A program made the translations under genes and the position numbers. Below the pieces are notes generated by a model. The model was not told where the DNA came from. It made no database searches and saw only the letters and a program-made list of their open reading frames with translations. Shown here in pieces: positions 34,836 through 42,976 of a stretch of DNA of 64,000 nucleotides. This DNA comes from Oscillospiraceae bacterium (GTDB taxonomy: Bacteria > Bacillota > Clostridia > UMGS1840 > HGM11507): positions 39,302 to 103,301 of the forward strand of contig SVKJ01000005.1 of NCBI GenBank assembly GCA_015068525.1, written 5' to 3'. Within the stretch, counting starts at the first letter, position 1. Every line of letters begins with the position of its first letter.

Positions 34836-37444
34836 TTCAACTTATCTTCAATTTGTCTTAACATTTCTTCAAATTTTAATTTCTTTTCTTTTTCTTCGTC
34901 AATAAGTTTTTGAGGCGCCTTATTTACAAACCCTTCATTTGAAAGACGTGAATCAACTCTCTTTATTTCACTTAAAATGTGTTCTTTTTCCTTTTCAAGT
35001 CTTTCTCTTTCTTTTTTAAGATCAACAAGTTCTCCTAAGGGCATAAGAATTTGTGCGCCCTCTACAACTAAAGATACAGCGTTTTCAACAGTCAAGTCTT
35101 TGTCAGTTGTAACAACAACTTCCGATGCTCCACCAAGTTTTGTAAAGAATCCTGCCCCTTTAGTAAATGTATCCACATCATCAGTAACAATGAACATTTT
35201 AGCTTTTTTTGACATTGGAACATTCATTTCTGCTCTTAAATTTCTAAGTGCTTTAATTGCTCCGATAATCATTTCAACTTTCTTTTCATCGTCTTTAAAA
35301 CTAAGTTCTGAAACATATTCAGGCCATTTTGAAATCATAATACTTTCTTCATTTGTCGGTAGCGCCATGAATATTTCTTCAGAAATAAACGGCATAAACG
35401 GATGAAGAAGTTTAAGTGAACCTGATAATACATACGATAAAACATTTTGTGCAACACGTCCGCTTTCTTCTTTTGCATAAAGACGCATTTTTATCATTTC
35501 AATGTACCAGTCACAAAGTATATCCCATATAAAATCATATAATTTTGATACAGCAACACCAAGTTCAAATTTATCAAGATTATCAGTAACTTCTTTTACT
35601 AAATCATTATACTTAGATAATACCCATTTATCTTCAATTTCCAGATTTTCAGGAATTTCAATACTGTCAATATCAAGATTCATTAGTGTAAATCTTGATG
35701 CATTCCAAATCTTATTGGCAAAGTTTCTTGATGCTTCAACCTTTTTAATAGAAAATCTCATATCATTACCGGGAGAGTTTCCTGTAGCCAAAGTAAATCT
35801 TAATGCATCTGCACCATATTCATCTATAATTTTTAATGGATCAATACCATTGCCTAATGACTTACTCATTTTTCTGCCAAGTTCATCACGAACAAGACCA
35901 TGAATAAATACATATTTAAAAGGAACTTCATTCATTTGTTCCATACCTGAGAATATCATTCTAGCAACCCAGAAGAAAATAATATCATAACCTGTAACAA
36001 GTACGCTTGTAGGATAAAAATATTCTAAATCTTCTGTTTTCTCAGGCCATCCTAAAGTTGAGAAAGGCCATAGTGCAGAACTGAACCAGGTGTCAAGGAC
36101 ATCTTCTTCCTGTTTCATTTTTCCATTACATTTAGGACAAGCCAAAACATCTTCTTTAGAAACAACCATTTCACCGCAATCAGCACAGTAATATGCAGGA
36201 ATTCTATGCCCCCACCATAACTGACGGGAAATACACCAGTCATGAACATTTTCCATCCAGTTTAAATAAGTCTTTGAAAATCTGTCAGGAACAAACTGAA
36301 TTTCTCTATCTTTAACAACCTCAATTGCTCTTTTTGCCAACGGTTCCATTTTAACAAACCATTGTTTTGATGTAATAGGTTCAACAGTTGTACCACATCT
36401 GTAACATTGACCAACATTATGTTTATGAGGTTTAACTTTAACTAAGAAGCCTCCGTCTTCCAAATCTTTTACGATTTGTTTTCTCGCTTCGTATCTATCC
36501 ATACCCTGATATTTACCACCAAATTCATTGATAGTAGCATCATCATTCATAACTCTTATTTGTTCTAAATTATGTCTTAATCCTACCTCAAAGTCGTTAG
36601 GATCGTGAGCAGGAGTGATTTTAACACAACCTGTTCCAAATTCTTTATCAACGTATTCATCGGCTATAACCGGAATTTCTCTGCCAACAAGCGGTAGAAT
36701 TAAAGTTTTGCCAACAAGGTGTTTATATCTTTCATCTTCCGGATGAACAGCAACAGCAGTATCCCCAAGTAAAGTTTCAGGTCTGGTTGTTGCAATTTCC
36801 AAAAAGTCTTCAGAATCTTTAATAAAATATCTGATATGCCAGAAATGACCGTCTTGTTCAGTATATTCTACCTCTGCATCAGATAAAGCAGTTATACAAT
36901 GAGGACACCAGTTAATAATTCTGTTACCTCTGTATATAAGACCTTTTTCATAAAGTTTAACAAAAACTTCTTTAACTGCTTTTGAGCAGCCTTCATCCAT
37001 TGTAAATCTTTCTCTTGAAAAGTCACAGGAACTGCCAAGTTTTTTAATCTGGTCTAAAATATAACTTCCGTATTTATTTTTCCAGTCCCAGACAAGTTCC
37101 AAAAACTTTTCTCTGCCAAGATCATGACGTGTAAGTCCTTTTTCTTTTCTTAAATTTTCTTCAACTTTAATCTGAGTTGCGATACCGGCGTGATCAGTAC
37201 CCGGTATCCATAACGTTGGATAGCCCTGCATTCTTTTGTATCTTACTAAAATATCCTGCAATGTTTCATCCAGAGCATGTCCCATATGAAGTTGACCAGT
37301 AACATTCGGAGGCGGAATAACAATTGTAAAAGGTTCCTTATTCTTGTCGATTTTTGGAGTAAAGTAACCATTATTCAACCATTTTTCGTAAATTTTATCC
37401 TCAACCTCATTTGGTGAATAATTTTTTGCAATATCATTTTTCAT
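34832..37444 (-). CDS. valS: Valyl-tRNA synthetase
   Basis: 870 residues, typical length. HIGH-type motif PPPNVTGQLHMGHAL near residue 45, KMSKSLGN near 527, an editing domain between (ATTRPETLLGDTAVAVHPED), a zinc-binding CADCG...CPKC pair and a C-terminal coiled-coil arm (LKKERERLEKEKEHILSEI). It charges tRNA-Val. No T-box specifier/antiterminator is visible in the 300-bp leader. Confidence 0.97.
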   Translation of the reverse strand: MKNDIAKNYSPNEVEDKIYEKWLNNGYFTPKIDKNKEPFTIVIPPPNVTGQLHMGHALDETLQDILVRYKRMQGYPTLWIPGTDHAGIATQIKVEENLRKEKGLTRHDLGREKFLELVWDWKNKYGSYILDQIKKLGSSCDFSRERFTMDEGCSKAVKEVFVKLYEKGLIYRGNRIINWCPHCITALSDAEVEYTEQDGHFWHIRYFIKDSEDFLEIATTRPETLLGDTAVAVHPEDERYKHLVGKTLILPLVGREIPVIADEYVDKEFGTGCVKITPAHDPNDFEVGLRHNLEQIRVMNDDATINEFGGKYQGMDRYEARKQIVKDLEDGGFLVKVKPHKHNVGQCYRCGTTVEPITSKQWFVKMEPLAKRAIEVVKDREIQFVPDRFSKTYLNWMENVHDWCISRQLWWGHRIPAYYCADCGEMVVSKEDVLACPKCNGKMKQEEDVLDTWFSSALWPFSTLGWPEKTEDLEYFYPTSVLVTGYDIIFFWVARMIFSGMEQMNEVPFKYVFIHGLVRDELGRKMSKSLGNGIDPLKIIDEYGADALRFTLATGNSPGNDMRFSIKKVEASRNFANKIWNASRFTLMNLDIDSIEIPENLEIEDKWVLSKYNDLVKEVTDNLDKFELGVAVSKLYDFIWDILCDWYIEMIKMRLYAKEESGRVAQNVLSYVLSGSLKLLHPFMPFISEEIFMALPTNEESIMISKWPEYVSELSFKDDEKKVEMIIGAIKALRNLRAEMNVPMSKKAKMFIVTDDVDTFTKGAGFFTKLGGASEVVVTTDKDLTVENAVSLVVEGAQILMPLGELVDLKKERERLEKEKEHILSEIKRVDSRLSNEGFVNKAPQKLIDEEKEKKLKFEEMLRQIEDKLK

Positions 37445-37523
37445 AACATAAACTCTCTTTCTATACTAAAATTTCATAAATGTAGTAATTACAAGTATAA
37501 ATTTTACCATCTTTCAACTATTT

Positions 37524-37552
37524 ATAATAACATTTTTTTAGCCGAAAATCAA
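37524..37552 (-). promoter_or_regulatory. Promoter of valS-folC
   Basis: On the minus strand TTGATT (37552-37547), 17-nt spacer, TATTAT (37529-37524), about 80 bp before the valS start. Confidence 0.6.
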
Positions 37553-37602
37553 TATTTAATATTATAAAATATTAAAATATTGTTAAAAATTCTGATAAAA
37601 AT

Positions 37603-37640
37603 TAAAAACACACTCTGATTTAACTCAAAATGTGTTTTTA
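37603..37640 (-). terminator. Distal terminator-like hairpin after the ROK-like kinase
   Basis: TAAAAACACA/TGTGTTTTTA (37603-37612 with 37631-37640), T-rich afterwards on the minus strand. The 305-bp gap between the kinase stop and valS contains only this hairpin, the hairpin at 37691 and the valS promoter. Confidence 0.55.
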
Positions 37641-37690
37641 AAAAGATTATATCTAAACAAAGTTAAAGAATAATGTATTTAAATATAACT

Positions 37691-37719
37691 GAGGCACACT
37701 CAATTATAAAGTGTGCCTC
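37691..37719 (-). terminator. GC-rich hairpin after the ROK-like kinase
   Basis: Perfect 10-bp stem GAGGCACACT/AGTGTGCCTC (37691-37700 with 37710-37719) about 30 bp after the kinase stop. No T-run follows, so it may protect the 3' end and work together with the hairpin at 37603. Confidence 0.5.
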
Positions 37720-37749
37720 GAAAAGTTCTCTATTATACCAAATTATATA

Positions 37750-39126
37750 TTATTTAAGTTCAGGTAAACTTGCTGCCGCAACAGATTGACCAACTCTTCT
37801 TGAACTTTCATCAGGAATATGAAGATTAATCTTTTTAGAAAGTTCTGGGAATTCTTTATCTAAAACTTCCTGAGCACGGCTAAGCAGGATTGTTCCGCCT
37901 TCGCCTGATGTAACACGACCCATTATAAGAACATGTTTAATATCATAAAATTCTGAATAGAAAGCAATCGCATATCCGAAATATGCACCGATTGTGTCAT
38001 AAATATCAGCTGCTCTCTGGTCTCCTTCTTTCATAAGCCCCTGAACAACCTTTAATTTTTCTGCAGGAGAAAGATTTTCATCAAGTTCAATTCCGGCATA
38101 TGGAGCAAGTTTGATAACTCCATCCTGTGAGAAATATTTAACTCCGCATCCGTAGTCGCCCGACCATTCGTCAACCATAGCATCAGAAGAGAAGTCAACA
38201 GGAACGAATGCAAGTTCGTTAAGCCATCCTGTGATATTTCCCTGAGGGTCAACATAACCACCTGCTTCAGATGTACCCATTGCAACACCTAAAACTGAGT
38301 TATCATTTAAATCCATAGCACCTGCAAGAGCAGTAACATCACCATCATTTGCAACTTCGATAGGAATATTTTCTCCTATTTCTTTTGCAACATCTAAGTA
38401 CATATTTTTAACTTTTTTATCAAATTCTTCATCACTAACTTTTAAGAACAATGAAGCAACCATAATTCTGTTATCAACATATACACCGGCACTTGAAACA
38501 CCAATAGCATCAACTCTTGGCATATGAGATGCAGCTGTTTTCATTGCTTCTAAAATTCCCTGATAGTGATAATCCGGGTCAGAGTTTATTTTAGGGAACC
38601 AAACAACTTCTTCAGAATAAACGCTTTCGCCATCAATAACAGCACTAACTTTTCTGTCACTTCCGCCAGCGTCAAAACCGATTCTGCAACCATCAAGATG
38701 TCTTCCGATAGGAGCAGCAGCAGATTTATCTTCAGGAGCTTCTTCTAAAGAGCATACAATAACTTCAAATTTTTCTTCATACACTCTTTCCATAAAGTGA
38801 ACATCAAAATCTCTTAAACCGCCATATGTATATGCTTCTTTGATTTTATTACCAACAACTTCGCTTCCTGCGATATAAATTTTATATCCACCTGCAACCC
38901 ATAAAAGAGCCTTAGCTATTCTTTCAACAAAGTTGAAGTTTTCTTCATCGTGATCGCATCCATCTTTGAAAACTCTTGTTTTATAGGTAACAGTATAACC
39001 TTTGTTTCTTTCAATCGCAATGATAATGTCCTGACCGTCATCTTTGGTCTTTTCTTTCATATCTCTTACGATTAAAGATAATGGTTGAAATTTAGGATCT
39101 AATTTTGCATTAACTTTAAGATTCAT
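37750..39126 (-). CDS. ROK-like sugar kinase with long N-terminal extension
   Basis: 458 residues from the ATG at 39126, with AGGAG 9 nt upstream; the ATG at 39135 is too close to that site. From about residue 150 the ASKHA phosphate-binding fold appears: CRIGFDAGGSDRKVSAVI, GVSSAGVYVDNRI, NDGDVTALAGA and LGVAMGTSEAGGYV. ROK kinases are about 300 residues, so the first 145 residues are extra. The usual ROK zinc motif is reduced to DYGCGVKY. It overlaps nagA by 11 bp, which suggests it phosphorylates GlcNAc or a related sugar (inference). Confidence 0.7.
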   Translation of the reverse strand: MNLKVNAKLDPKFQPLSLIVRDMKEKTKDDGQDIIIAIERNKGYTVTYKTRVFKDGCDHDEENFNFVERIAKALLWVAGGYKIYIAGSEVVGNKIKEAYTYGGLRDFDVHFMERVYEEKFEVIVCSLEEAPEDKSAAAPIGRHLDGCRIGFDAGGSDRKVSAVIDGESVYSEEVVWFPKINSDPDYHYQGILEAMKTAASHMPRVDAIGVSSAGVYVDNRIMVASLFLKVSDEEFDKKVKNMYLDVAKEIGENIPIEVANDGDVTALAGAMDLNDNSVLGVAMGTSEAGGYVDPQGNITGWLNELAFVPVDFSSDAMVDEWSGDYGCGVKYFSQDGVIKLAPYAGIELDENLSPAEKLKVVQGLMKEGDQRAADIYDTIGAYFGYAIAFYSEFYDIKHVLIMGRVTSGEGGTILLSRAQEVLDKEFPELSKKINLHIPDESSRRVGQSVAAASLPELK

Positions 39127-40258
39127 ATTTAACATCTCCTTTTATAATTGTTTTTAATACATTAAATTCATTATCTAAAACTACAATATCGGCATCTTTA
39201 CCTACATCCAAAGAGCCTTTTTTATCGTCAATTCCTAATGTTGTAGCAGGGTTAAGTGATGCACCGTTAACACATTCCCATAATGGTATGGTTGAATTTG
39301 TGTAAACATTCCATACACCTTTATTAAGCTTAAGAACGCTTCCTGCAACAGTTCCGTCTTCCAGACGACAAACAACATCTTTGTATATAATTTTTTGACC
39401 GCCAAGAGTATATTCTCCATAAGGCAACCCACCTGCAGGAAGACAGTCAGTAATAAAGCAAAGTTTTCTTCCTTTTATTTTCCATAAAATATCATATAAA
39501 CTTGCTGATACATGGAAAGCATCAACGATAACTTCGCAGGAAACATCTGAATTGAATGCCGCAGTAACAACACCTGGCGCACGATGTGCAAGCGGTGTCA
39601 TAGCGTTAAAAAGATGTGTGACATGTTTAACACCGTTTTTTGTACTGTTATATGCTGTTTCATAATCGGCAGATGTATGCCCCATAGATACAATAACATC
39701 AGTTTCGTTGTTTATTTCTCTTATAGCATCGAAATTCTTTGTATCTTCTTCAGGAGCCAAAGAAATGATTTTAATAATATCGGCATATTCTTTTACAAAC
39801 TGCGCATCAGGCTTAAGTATATATTTAGGGTCCTGCGCACCTTTTTTAGATTCGCTGATGAACGGTCCTTCAGCATGAACACCTAAAATTTCACTGCCTT
39901 CCCATGTTTTGCTTTCTTCTTTTAAATTTCTTAAAACTTCAAGCGATTTTTTTATAACTTTCATATCTTCGGTCATTGTTGTCGGAAGATAACCTGTAAC
40001 CCCGTTTGCAACAATACCTTTTGAAATTACTCTTATACTTTCTTCTTCCCCGTCACAAACATCTTTTCCGAGATAGCCATGTATATGTAAATCAATAAAT
40101 CCTGGAGAAACATATCCTCCGTTTGCGTCAATAACCTCACAATCGCAAGGCACATCACATTCAGGAACTATCCCGCAAATTTTGTCTTCATATAACAAGG
40201 CGGAGTTTTCTGAAATTCTGTCTTTTAAAATAATTTTACCATTAATTATTGCTTTCAT
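39116..40258 (-). CDS. nagA: N-acetylglucosamine-6-phosphate deacetylase
   Basis: 380 residues. Amidohydrolase fold with PGFIDLHIHGYLG, HAEGPFIS (metal Glu), GHTSADYETAYN, VTHLFNAMTPLAHR, and FITDCLPAGGL with the catalytic Asp. It removes acetate from GlcNAc-6-phosphate, feeding amino sugars into glycolysis. RBS AAGGGG. First gene of a two-gene operon with the ROK-like kinase, under a promoter with a strong palindrome. Confidence 0.95.
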   Translation of the reverse strand: MKAIINGKIILKDRISENSALLYEDKICGIVPECDVPCDCEVIDANGGYVSPGFIDLHIHGYLGKDVCDGEEESIRVISKGIVANGVTGYLPTTMTEDMKVIKKSLEVLRNLKEESKTWEGSEILGVHAEGPFISESKKGAQDPKYILKPDAQFVKEYADIIKIISLAPEEDTKNFDAIREINNETDVIVSMGHTSADYETAYNSTKNGVKHVTHLFNAMTPLAHRAPGVVTAAFNSDVSCEVIVDAFHVSASLYDILWKIKGRKLCFITDCLPAGGLPYGEYTLGGQKIIYKDVVCRLEDGTVAGSVLKLNKGVWNVYTNSTIPLWECVNGASLNPATTLGIDDKKGSLDVGKDADIVVLDNEFNVLKTIIKGDVKYES

Positions 40259-40274
40259 TTTTACACCCCTTATT

Positions 40275-40301
40275 AACTTTATTAAATAATTTAATAAAGT
40301 T
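40275..40301. promoter_or_regulatory. Perfect 27-bp palindrome, operator of the nag operon
   Basis: 13-bp half sites AACTTTATTAAAT and ATTTAATAAAGTT around one central base, spanning the predicted transcription start and leader of nagA. Placement just downstream of the -10 box fits a repressor site. The repressor is not in the window. Confidence 0.7.
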
Positions 40302-40309
40302 TTTTATTT

Positions 40310-40338
40310 ATTATATCATACTATTTTTTTATATGCAA
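40310..40338 (-). promoter_or_regulatory. Promoter of nagA
   Basis: On the minus strand TTGCAT (40338-40333), 17-nt spacer, TATAAT (40315-40310). Confidence 0.8.
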
Positions 40339-40367
40339 TAGATTTTAATTAAAAAATTCAGTGTACA

Positions 40368-40593
40368 ATTTAGATGCCAAATGTTTTGGCGATATACTCA
40401 CATCCAATCAATTTCTTTCAGCTAAATTTTGAGCTAAAGCTCAAAGCTAAATTATCTCATTTCATTCAATAGCTAAATTGTTTCTTTGAAACAGCTAAAT
40501 TAAATTCGCTTTTAGCTGACTGCAATGTCAATTTAGCTACGAAGTAATTTAGCGTGCATTAGCACATTTAGCTCGCCGTCAGGCGAATTTAGC
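40368..40593. repeat. Symmetric core/hairpin array, GCTAAATT version
   Basis: Four left cores GCTAAATT (40421, 40446, 40472, 40494) and four right cores AATTTAGC (40530, 40546, 40565 with C first, 40586). Most spacers are short palindromes such as GTGCATTAGCAC and TCGCCGTCAGGCGA. The head TTTAGATGC and one GCGATATACTCA match the arrays at 58.3 kb. It lies right after the lexA terminator and fills most of the 367-bp gap to nagA. Confidence 0.85.
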
Positions 40594-40595
40594 CG

Positions 40596-40622
40596 AATAG
40601 ATTTAACTTTGTTAAATCTATT
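40596..40622 (-). terminator. lexA terminator hairpin / array tail hairpin
   Basis: Perfect 12-bp stem AATAGATTTAAC/GTTAAATCTATT, 4 bp after the lexA stop. No good T-run follows, and it is in the position of the tail hairpin of the other arrays. Confidence 0.55.
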
Positions 40623-40625
40623 CTA

Positions 40626-41258
40626 TTACATCATTCTTATAAGACCTATTACTCTTCCGAGAACTTTAAGTTCATTTACAATAATAGGCTCCATATAGTC
40701 ATTTTCAGGCTGCAATCTGAAATATCCGTTTTCTTTATAAAAAGTTTTTACTGTAGCACTGTCATCTATAAGAGCAACTATAATATTTCCGTTTGATGCA
40801 GTATCTTCCCTTCTTACTATAACATAATCGCCGTCAAAGATACCTGCATTTATCATACTGTCACCTTTAACTCTTAACATAAATACATCTTTGTTTTTTG
40901 CAAAATCCATTGGTAAAGGGAATGTTCTTTCCACATTTTCTGCCGCCAAAATCGGCTGACCTGCTGCAACCTGCCCGATAACAGGAACTTCAAGATAATC
41001 TATTCCATTTTCTTTTCCTTTATATATATCACTTTCTTCTCTGTAGTTATCCGATATTGAAATCGCTCTTTTTTTAAGAAGGTCTTTTTTAAGATATCCC
41101 ATTTCAACAAGTGAATTAATATGAGCATGTACTGAGGAGGGAGAACTTAAGTTTACACCCTTACATATATCACGAACTGCTGGCGGATAACCGTTTTTTT
41201 CTATATAGTTTTTAATAAAATTAAATACTTCCTGTTGTTTTTTTGTTAAATCATGCAT
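40626..41258 (-). CDS. lexA: SOS repressor LexA
   Basis: 210 residues. N-terminal winged helix (QQEVFNFIKNYIEKNGYPPAVRDI, SSPSSVHAHINSLVEMGYL), then the self-cleavage site Ala-Gly in VAAGQPIL near 91, the Ser in GDSMINAGI near 128 and the Lys in ATVKTFY near 166. It represses DNA-damage genes at GAACN4GTTC boxes. RBS AAGG. No such box and no convincing promoter lies directly upstream, unusual for an autoregulated gene. Confidence 0.96.
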   Translation of the reverse strand: MHDLTKKQQEVFNFIKNYIEKNGYPPAVRDICKGVNLSSPSSVHAHINSLVEMGYLKKDLLKKRAISISDNYREESDIYKGKENGIDYLEVPVIGQVAAGQPILAAENVERTFPLPMDFAKNKDVFMLRVKGDSMINAGIFDGDYVIVRREDTASNGNIIVALIDDSATVKTFYKENGYFRLQPENDYMEPIIVNELKVLGRVIGLIRMM

Positions 41259-41346
41259 TTTATTACCTTCTTTCTTTTTTTATTAAAATTCACAAATTCT
41301 AATAAGCAGACATATTATATATAAAAAAGTTTTTCAGGTGATTTAT

Positions 41347-41829
41347 ATGTTCAATAATTCTATAATAAATATCAAAAAAAGACCTTATGCGATTTCAAGA
41401 ATAAAGGGAAACAATAATAACCCGCGTATCAATGGTATTGCTTACTTTTACAAAGTACAATCAGGTGTACTGGCTTCTATTCAAATTACCGGTTTGCCTT
41501 TATCAGACGATATTTGCAAAAAACCTGTATTTGCAGTTCATATTCACAGTGGAAACAGTTGTACCGGAAACAATACCGACCCATTCGCAGATGCATTGAC
41601 ACATTATAATCCAAATAATTGTGCTCATCCCTATCACGCAGGCGATTTACCACCTATATTTGGTGCAAACGGGATTGGACTTTCTGTATTTTTAACAAAC
41701 CGATTTTCCGCCGAAGAAATAATAGGAAAAACAATTATAATTCACTCTGCACCTGATGATTTTACATCTCAACCATCAGGTAATTCGGGAACAAAAATTG
41801 CATGCGGAGTAATTTTGCCTAATTATTAA
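41347..41829 (+). CDS. Cu/Zn superoxide dismutase-like protein without signal peptide
   Basis: 160 residues from the ATG at 41347, chosen by AGGTG 6 nt upstream. Metal ligands are present: VHIHSG (two Cu His), HYNPN (bridging His), AHPYHAGDLP (Zn His, His, Asp) and IIHSAPDDF (Cu His). The disulfide Cys pair appears in NSCTG and KIACG. The usual active-site Arg before ACG is Lys here. No signal peptide is seen although bacterial Cu/Zn SODs are normally exported. It sits between lexA and the SOS-linked membrane proteins, opposite in strand. Confidence 0.78.
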   Translation: MFNNSIINIKKRPYAISRIKGNNNNPRINGIAYFYKVQSGVLASIQITGLPLSDDICKKPVFAVHIHSGNSCTGNNTDPFADALTHYNPNNCAHPYHAGDLPPIFGANGIGLSVFLTNRFSAEEIIGKTIIIHSAPDDFTSQPSGNSGTKIACGVILPNY

Positions 41830-41852
41830 ACTCTTCTTATTTAATAAATATA

Positions 41853-42578
41853 TTATGTGTCATATTCAAAGTAATACATTATATCTGTATCACAATCATA
41901 AATGGCTATTGAAAAATTGAAAGAATATCTATCAAACAATTCAGTATCGTCTTTACTATCCTTGCTTTTATAATGTCTGTCTTCAAACATAAAATAGCCA
42001 TTTTTTATTTTAGGAATATGTGCTTCTTCCTGTAACTTATATCCATATGTAACACCATCTTTTTCTCCGCCATATATAATGAGATTAAGATTTTCAGACA
42101 AAGGGAGTTTATTCCAATTACTGACTATTTTCAATGCTTCTTCTTTGTTATCAGAGCAATCTAATATTAAATAATAAGAGCCATCTCCATGAAATCCCCC
42201 ATGAGTGTCAAGTTCTTCAATTACTGTAAAATCTCTTTTTGAAAACTCAAAATATTCTCTAAAATCCGCAATATAACATAAAGTATAGTATAACGATAGC
42301 AAAAACAAAAATGCTACTAAACAGTGCATAACAGGGAAAAAAGTTTTAAATGAAATCTTTTTATTTTTCCATGTTTTATATAATGAATAGATATATGTAA
42401 TAATATATGTTGCACCAATCATCATACCCAAAAAGGACATAAAAATTTCAACAAATGATAATTTTGTTATAACTGAACCAATAAACCACAGTAGCATCAT
42501 CAAACTTCCAGACATTGCAATAGGTATTGGCAATGCGAAAAGAATAAATAAAAATATAATCAAAGGTTTATTTTTCAT
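41853..42578 (-). CDS. Four-helix membrane protein with C-terminal soluble domain, unknown
   Basis: 241 residues from the ATG at 42578, preceded by AGGAGAGG. Four hydrophobic segments lie in the first 105 residues; the C-terminal 135 residues are soluble, with FHGDGSYYLILDC and YGGEKDGVTYGYKLQEEAHIPKI. No family recognised. It ends 23 bp from the convergent SOD-like gene and lies left of the RCC1-protein gene across a repeat-filled gap. Confidence 0.6.
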   Translation of the reverse strand: MKNKPLIIFLFILFALPIPIAMSGSLMMLLWFIGSVITKLSFVEIFMSFLGMMIGATYIITYIYSLYKTWKNKKISFKTFFPVMHCLVAFLFLLSLYYTLCYIADFREYFEFSKRDFTVIEELDTHGGFHGDGSYYLILDCSDNKEEALKIVSNWNKLPLSENLNLIIYGGEKDGVTYGYKLQEEAHIPKIKNGYFMFEDRHYKSKDSKDDTELFDRYSFNFSIAIYDCDTDIMYYFEYDT

Positions 42579-42618
42579 ATTACCTCTCCTAAATATCATT
42601 TAACATAATTCGACTTTT

Positions 42619-42630
42619 GTCAAGTCAGGA
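42619..42630 (+). repeat. Direct repeat copy GTCAAGTCAGGA (left)
   Basis: 12-bp identity with 45988-45999, both with TTCGAC shortly upstream; the two copies bracket the RCC1/membrane-protein gene pair. Confidence 0.6.
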
Positions 42631-42641
42631 GAACAGTGAAT

Positions 42642-42770
42642 AATAAGAACCATCACGAAATATAACGAAATCAAAGATTTCTATATTTCGGAGAACCTTG
42701 TTACTCCGTAATAAGAACCATCACCCAACACGAAATCACAGATTTCTATTGGGTACCCGAGAACCTTGTT
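42642..42770 (-). repeat. Two hairpin repeats, inverted relatives of the 6.5-kb family
   Basis: Units 42642-42702 and 42710-42770. Read on the minus strand they open AACAAGGTTCTC and close TGATGGTTCTTATT, as at 6479-6683. The inner stems differ (CGAAATATA with TATATTTCG; CCCAA with TTGGG) but still pair. The rest of the 42579-42976 gap holds a hairpin at 42851-42873 and the palindrome at 42931. Confidence 0.8.
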
Positions 42771-42930
42771 ATGCTAACGCATAATATGGACCTACTATTT
42801 TTCCCTTAATTTTTCACTGCATTTTTTCTGAACAAAATTCTTTAGAACCTGCGAGAATACTGGATTTTCTCGCTCCCGATAGTGTATGTAAATATCAAAA
42901 TCGGCAAACTAATCTTTTAAATTGTATGGA

Positions 42931-42970
42931 CTTGACACGAGTAAAACTCGATGAGTTTTCTCTTGCGTCA
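42931..42970. repeat. Imperfect palindrome after the RCC1 gene
   Basis: CTTGACACGAGTAAAACTC pairs with TGAGTTTTCTCTTGCGTCAA at about 16 of 19 positions. The arms contain the inverse of the GTCAAGTC motif. It may act as a terminator but lacks a T-run. Confidence 0.6.
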
Positions 42971-42976
42971 ACACCA

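Noticed and set aside
37445..37750. T-box riboswitch before valS
   Set aside because: No AGGGTGGNACCGCG-like antiterminator block or stem I in the leader; only an ordinary promoter and hairpins belonging to the upstream gene.
40368..40622. CRISPR array
   Set aside because: The repeats are 8 bp, change orientation at the centre, and the spacers are palindromes; there are no cas genes.
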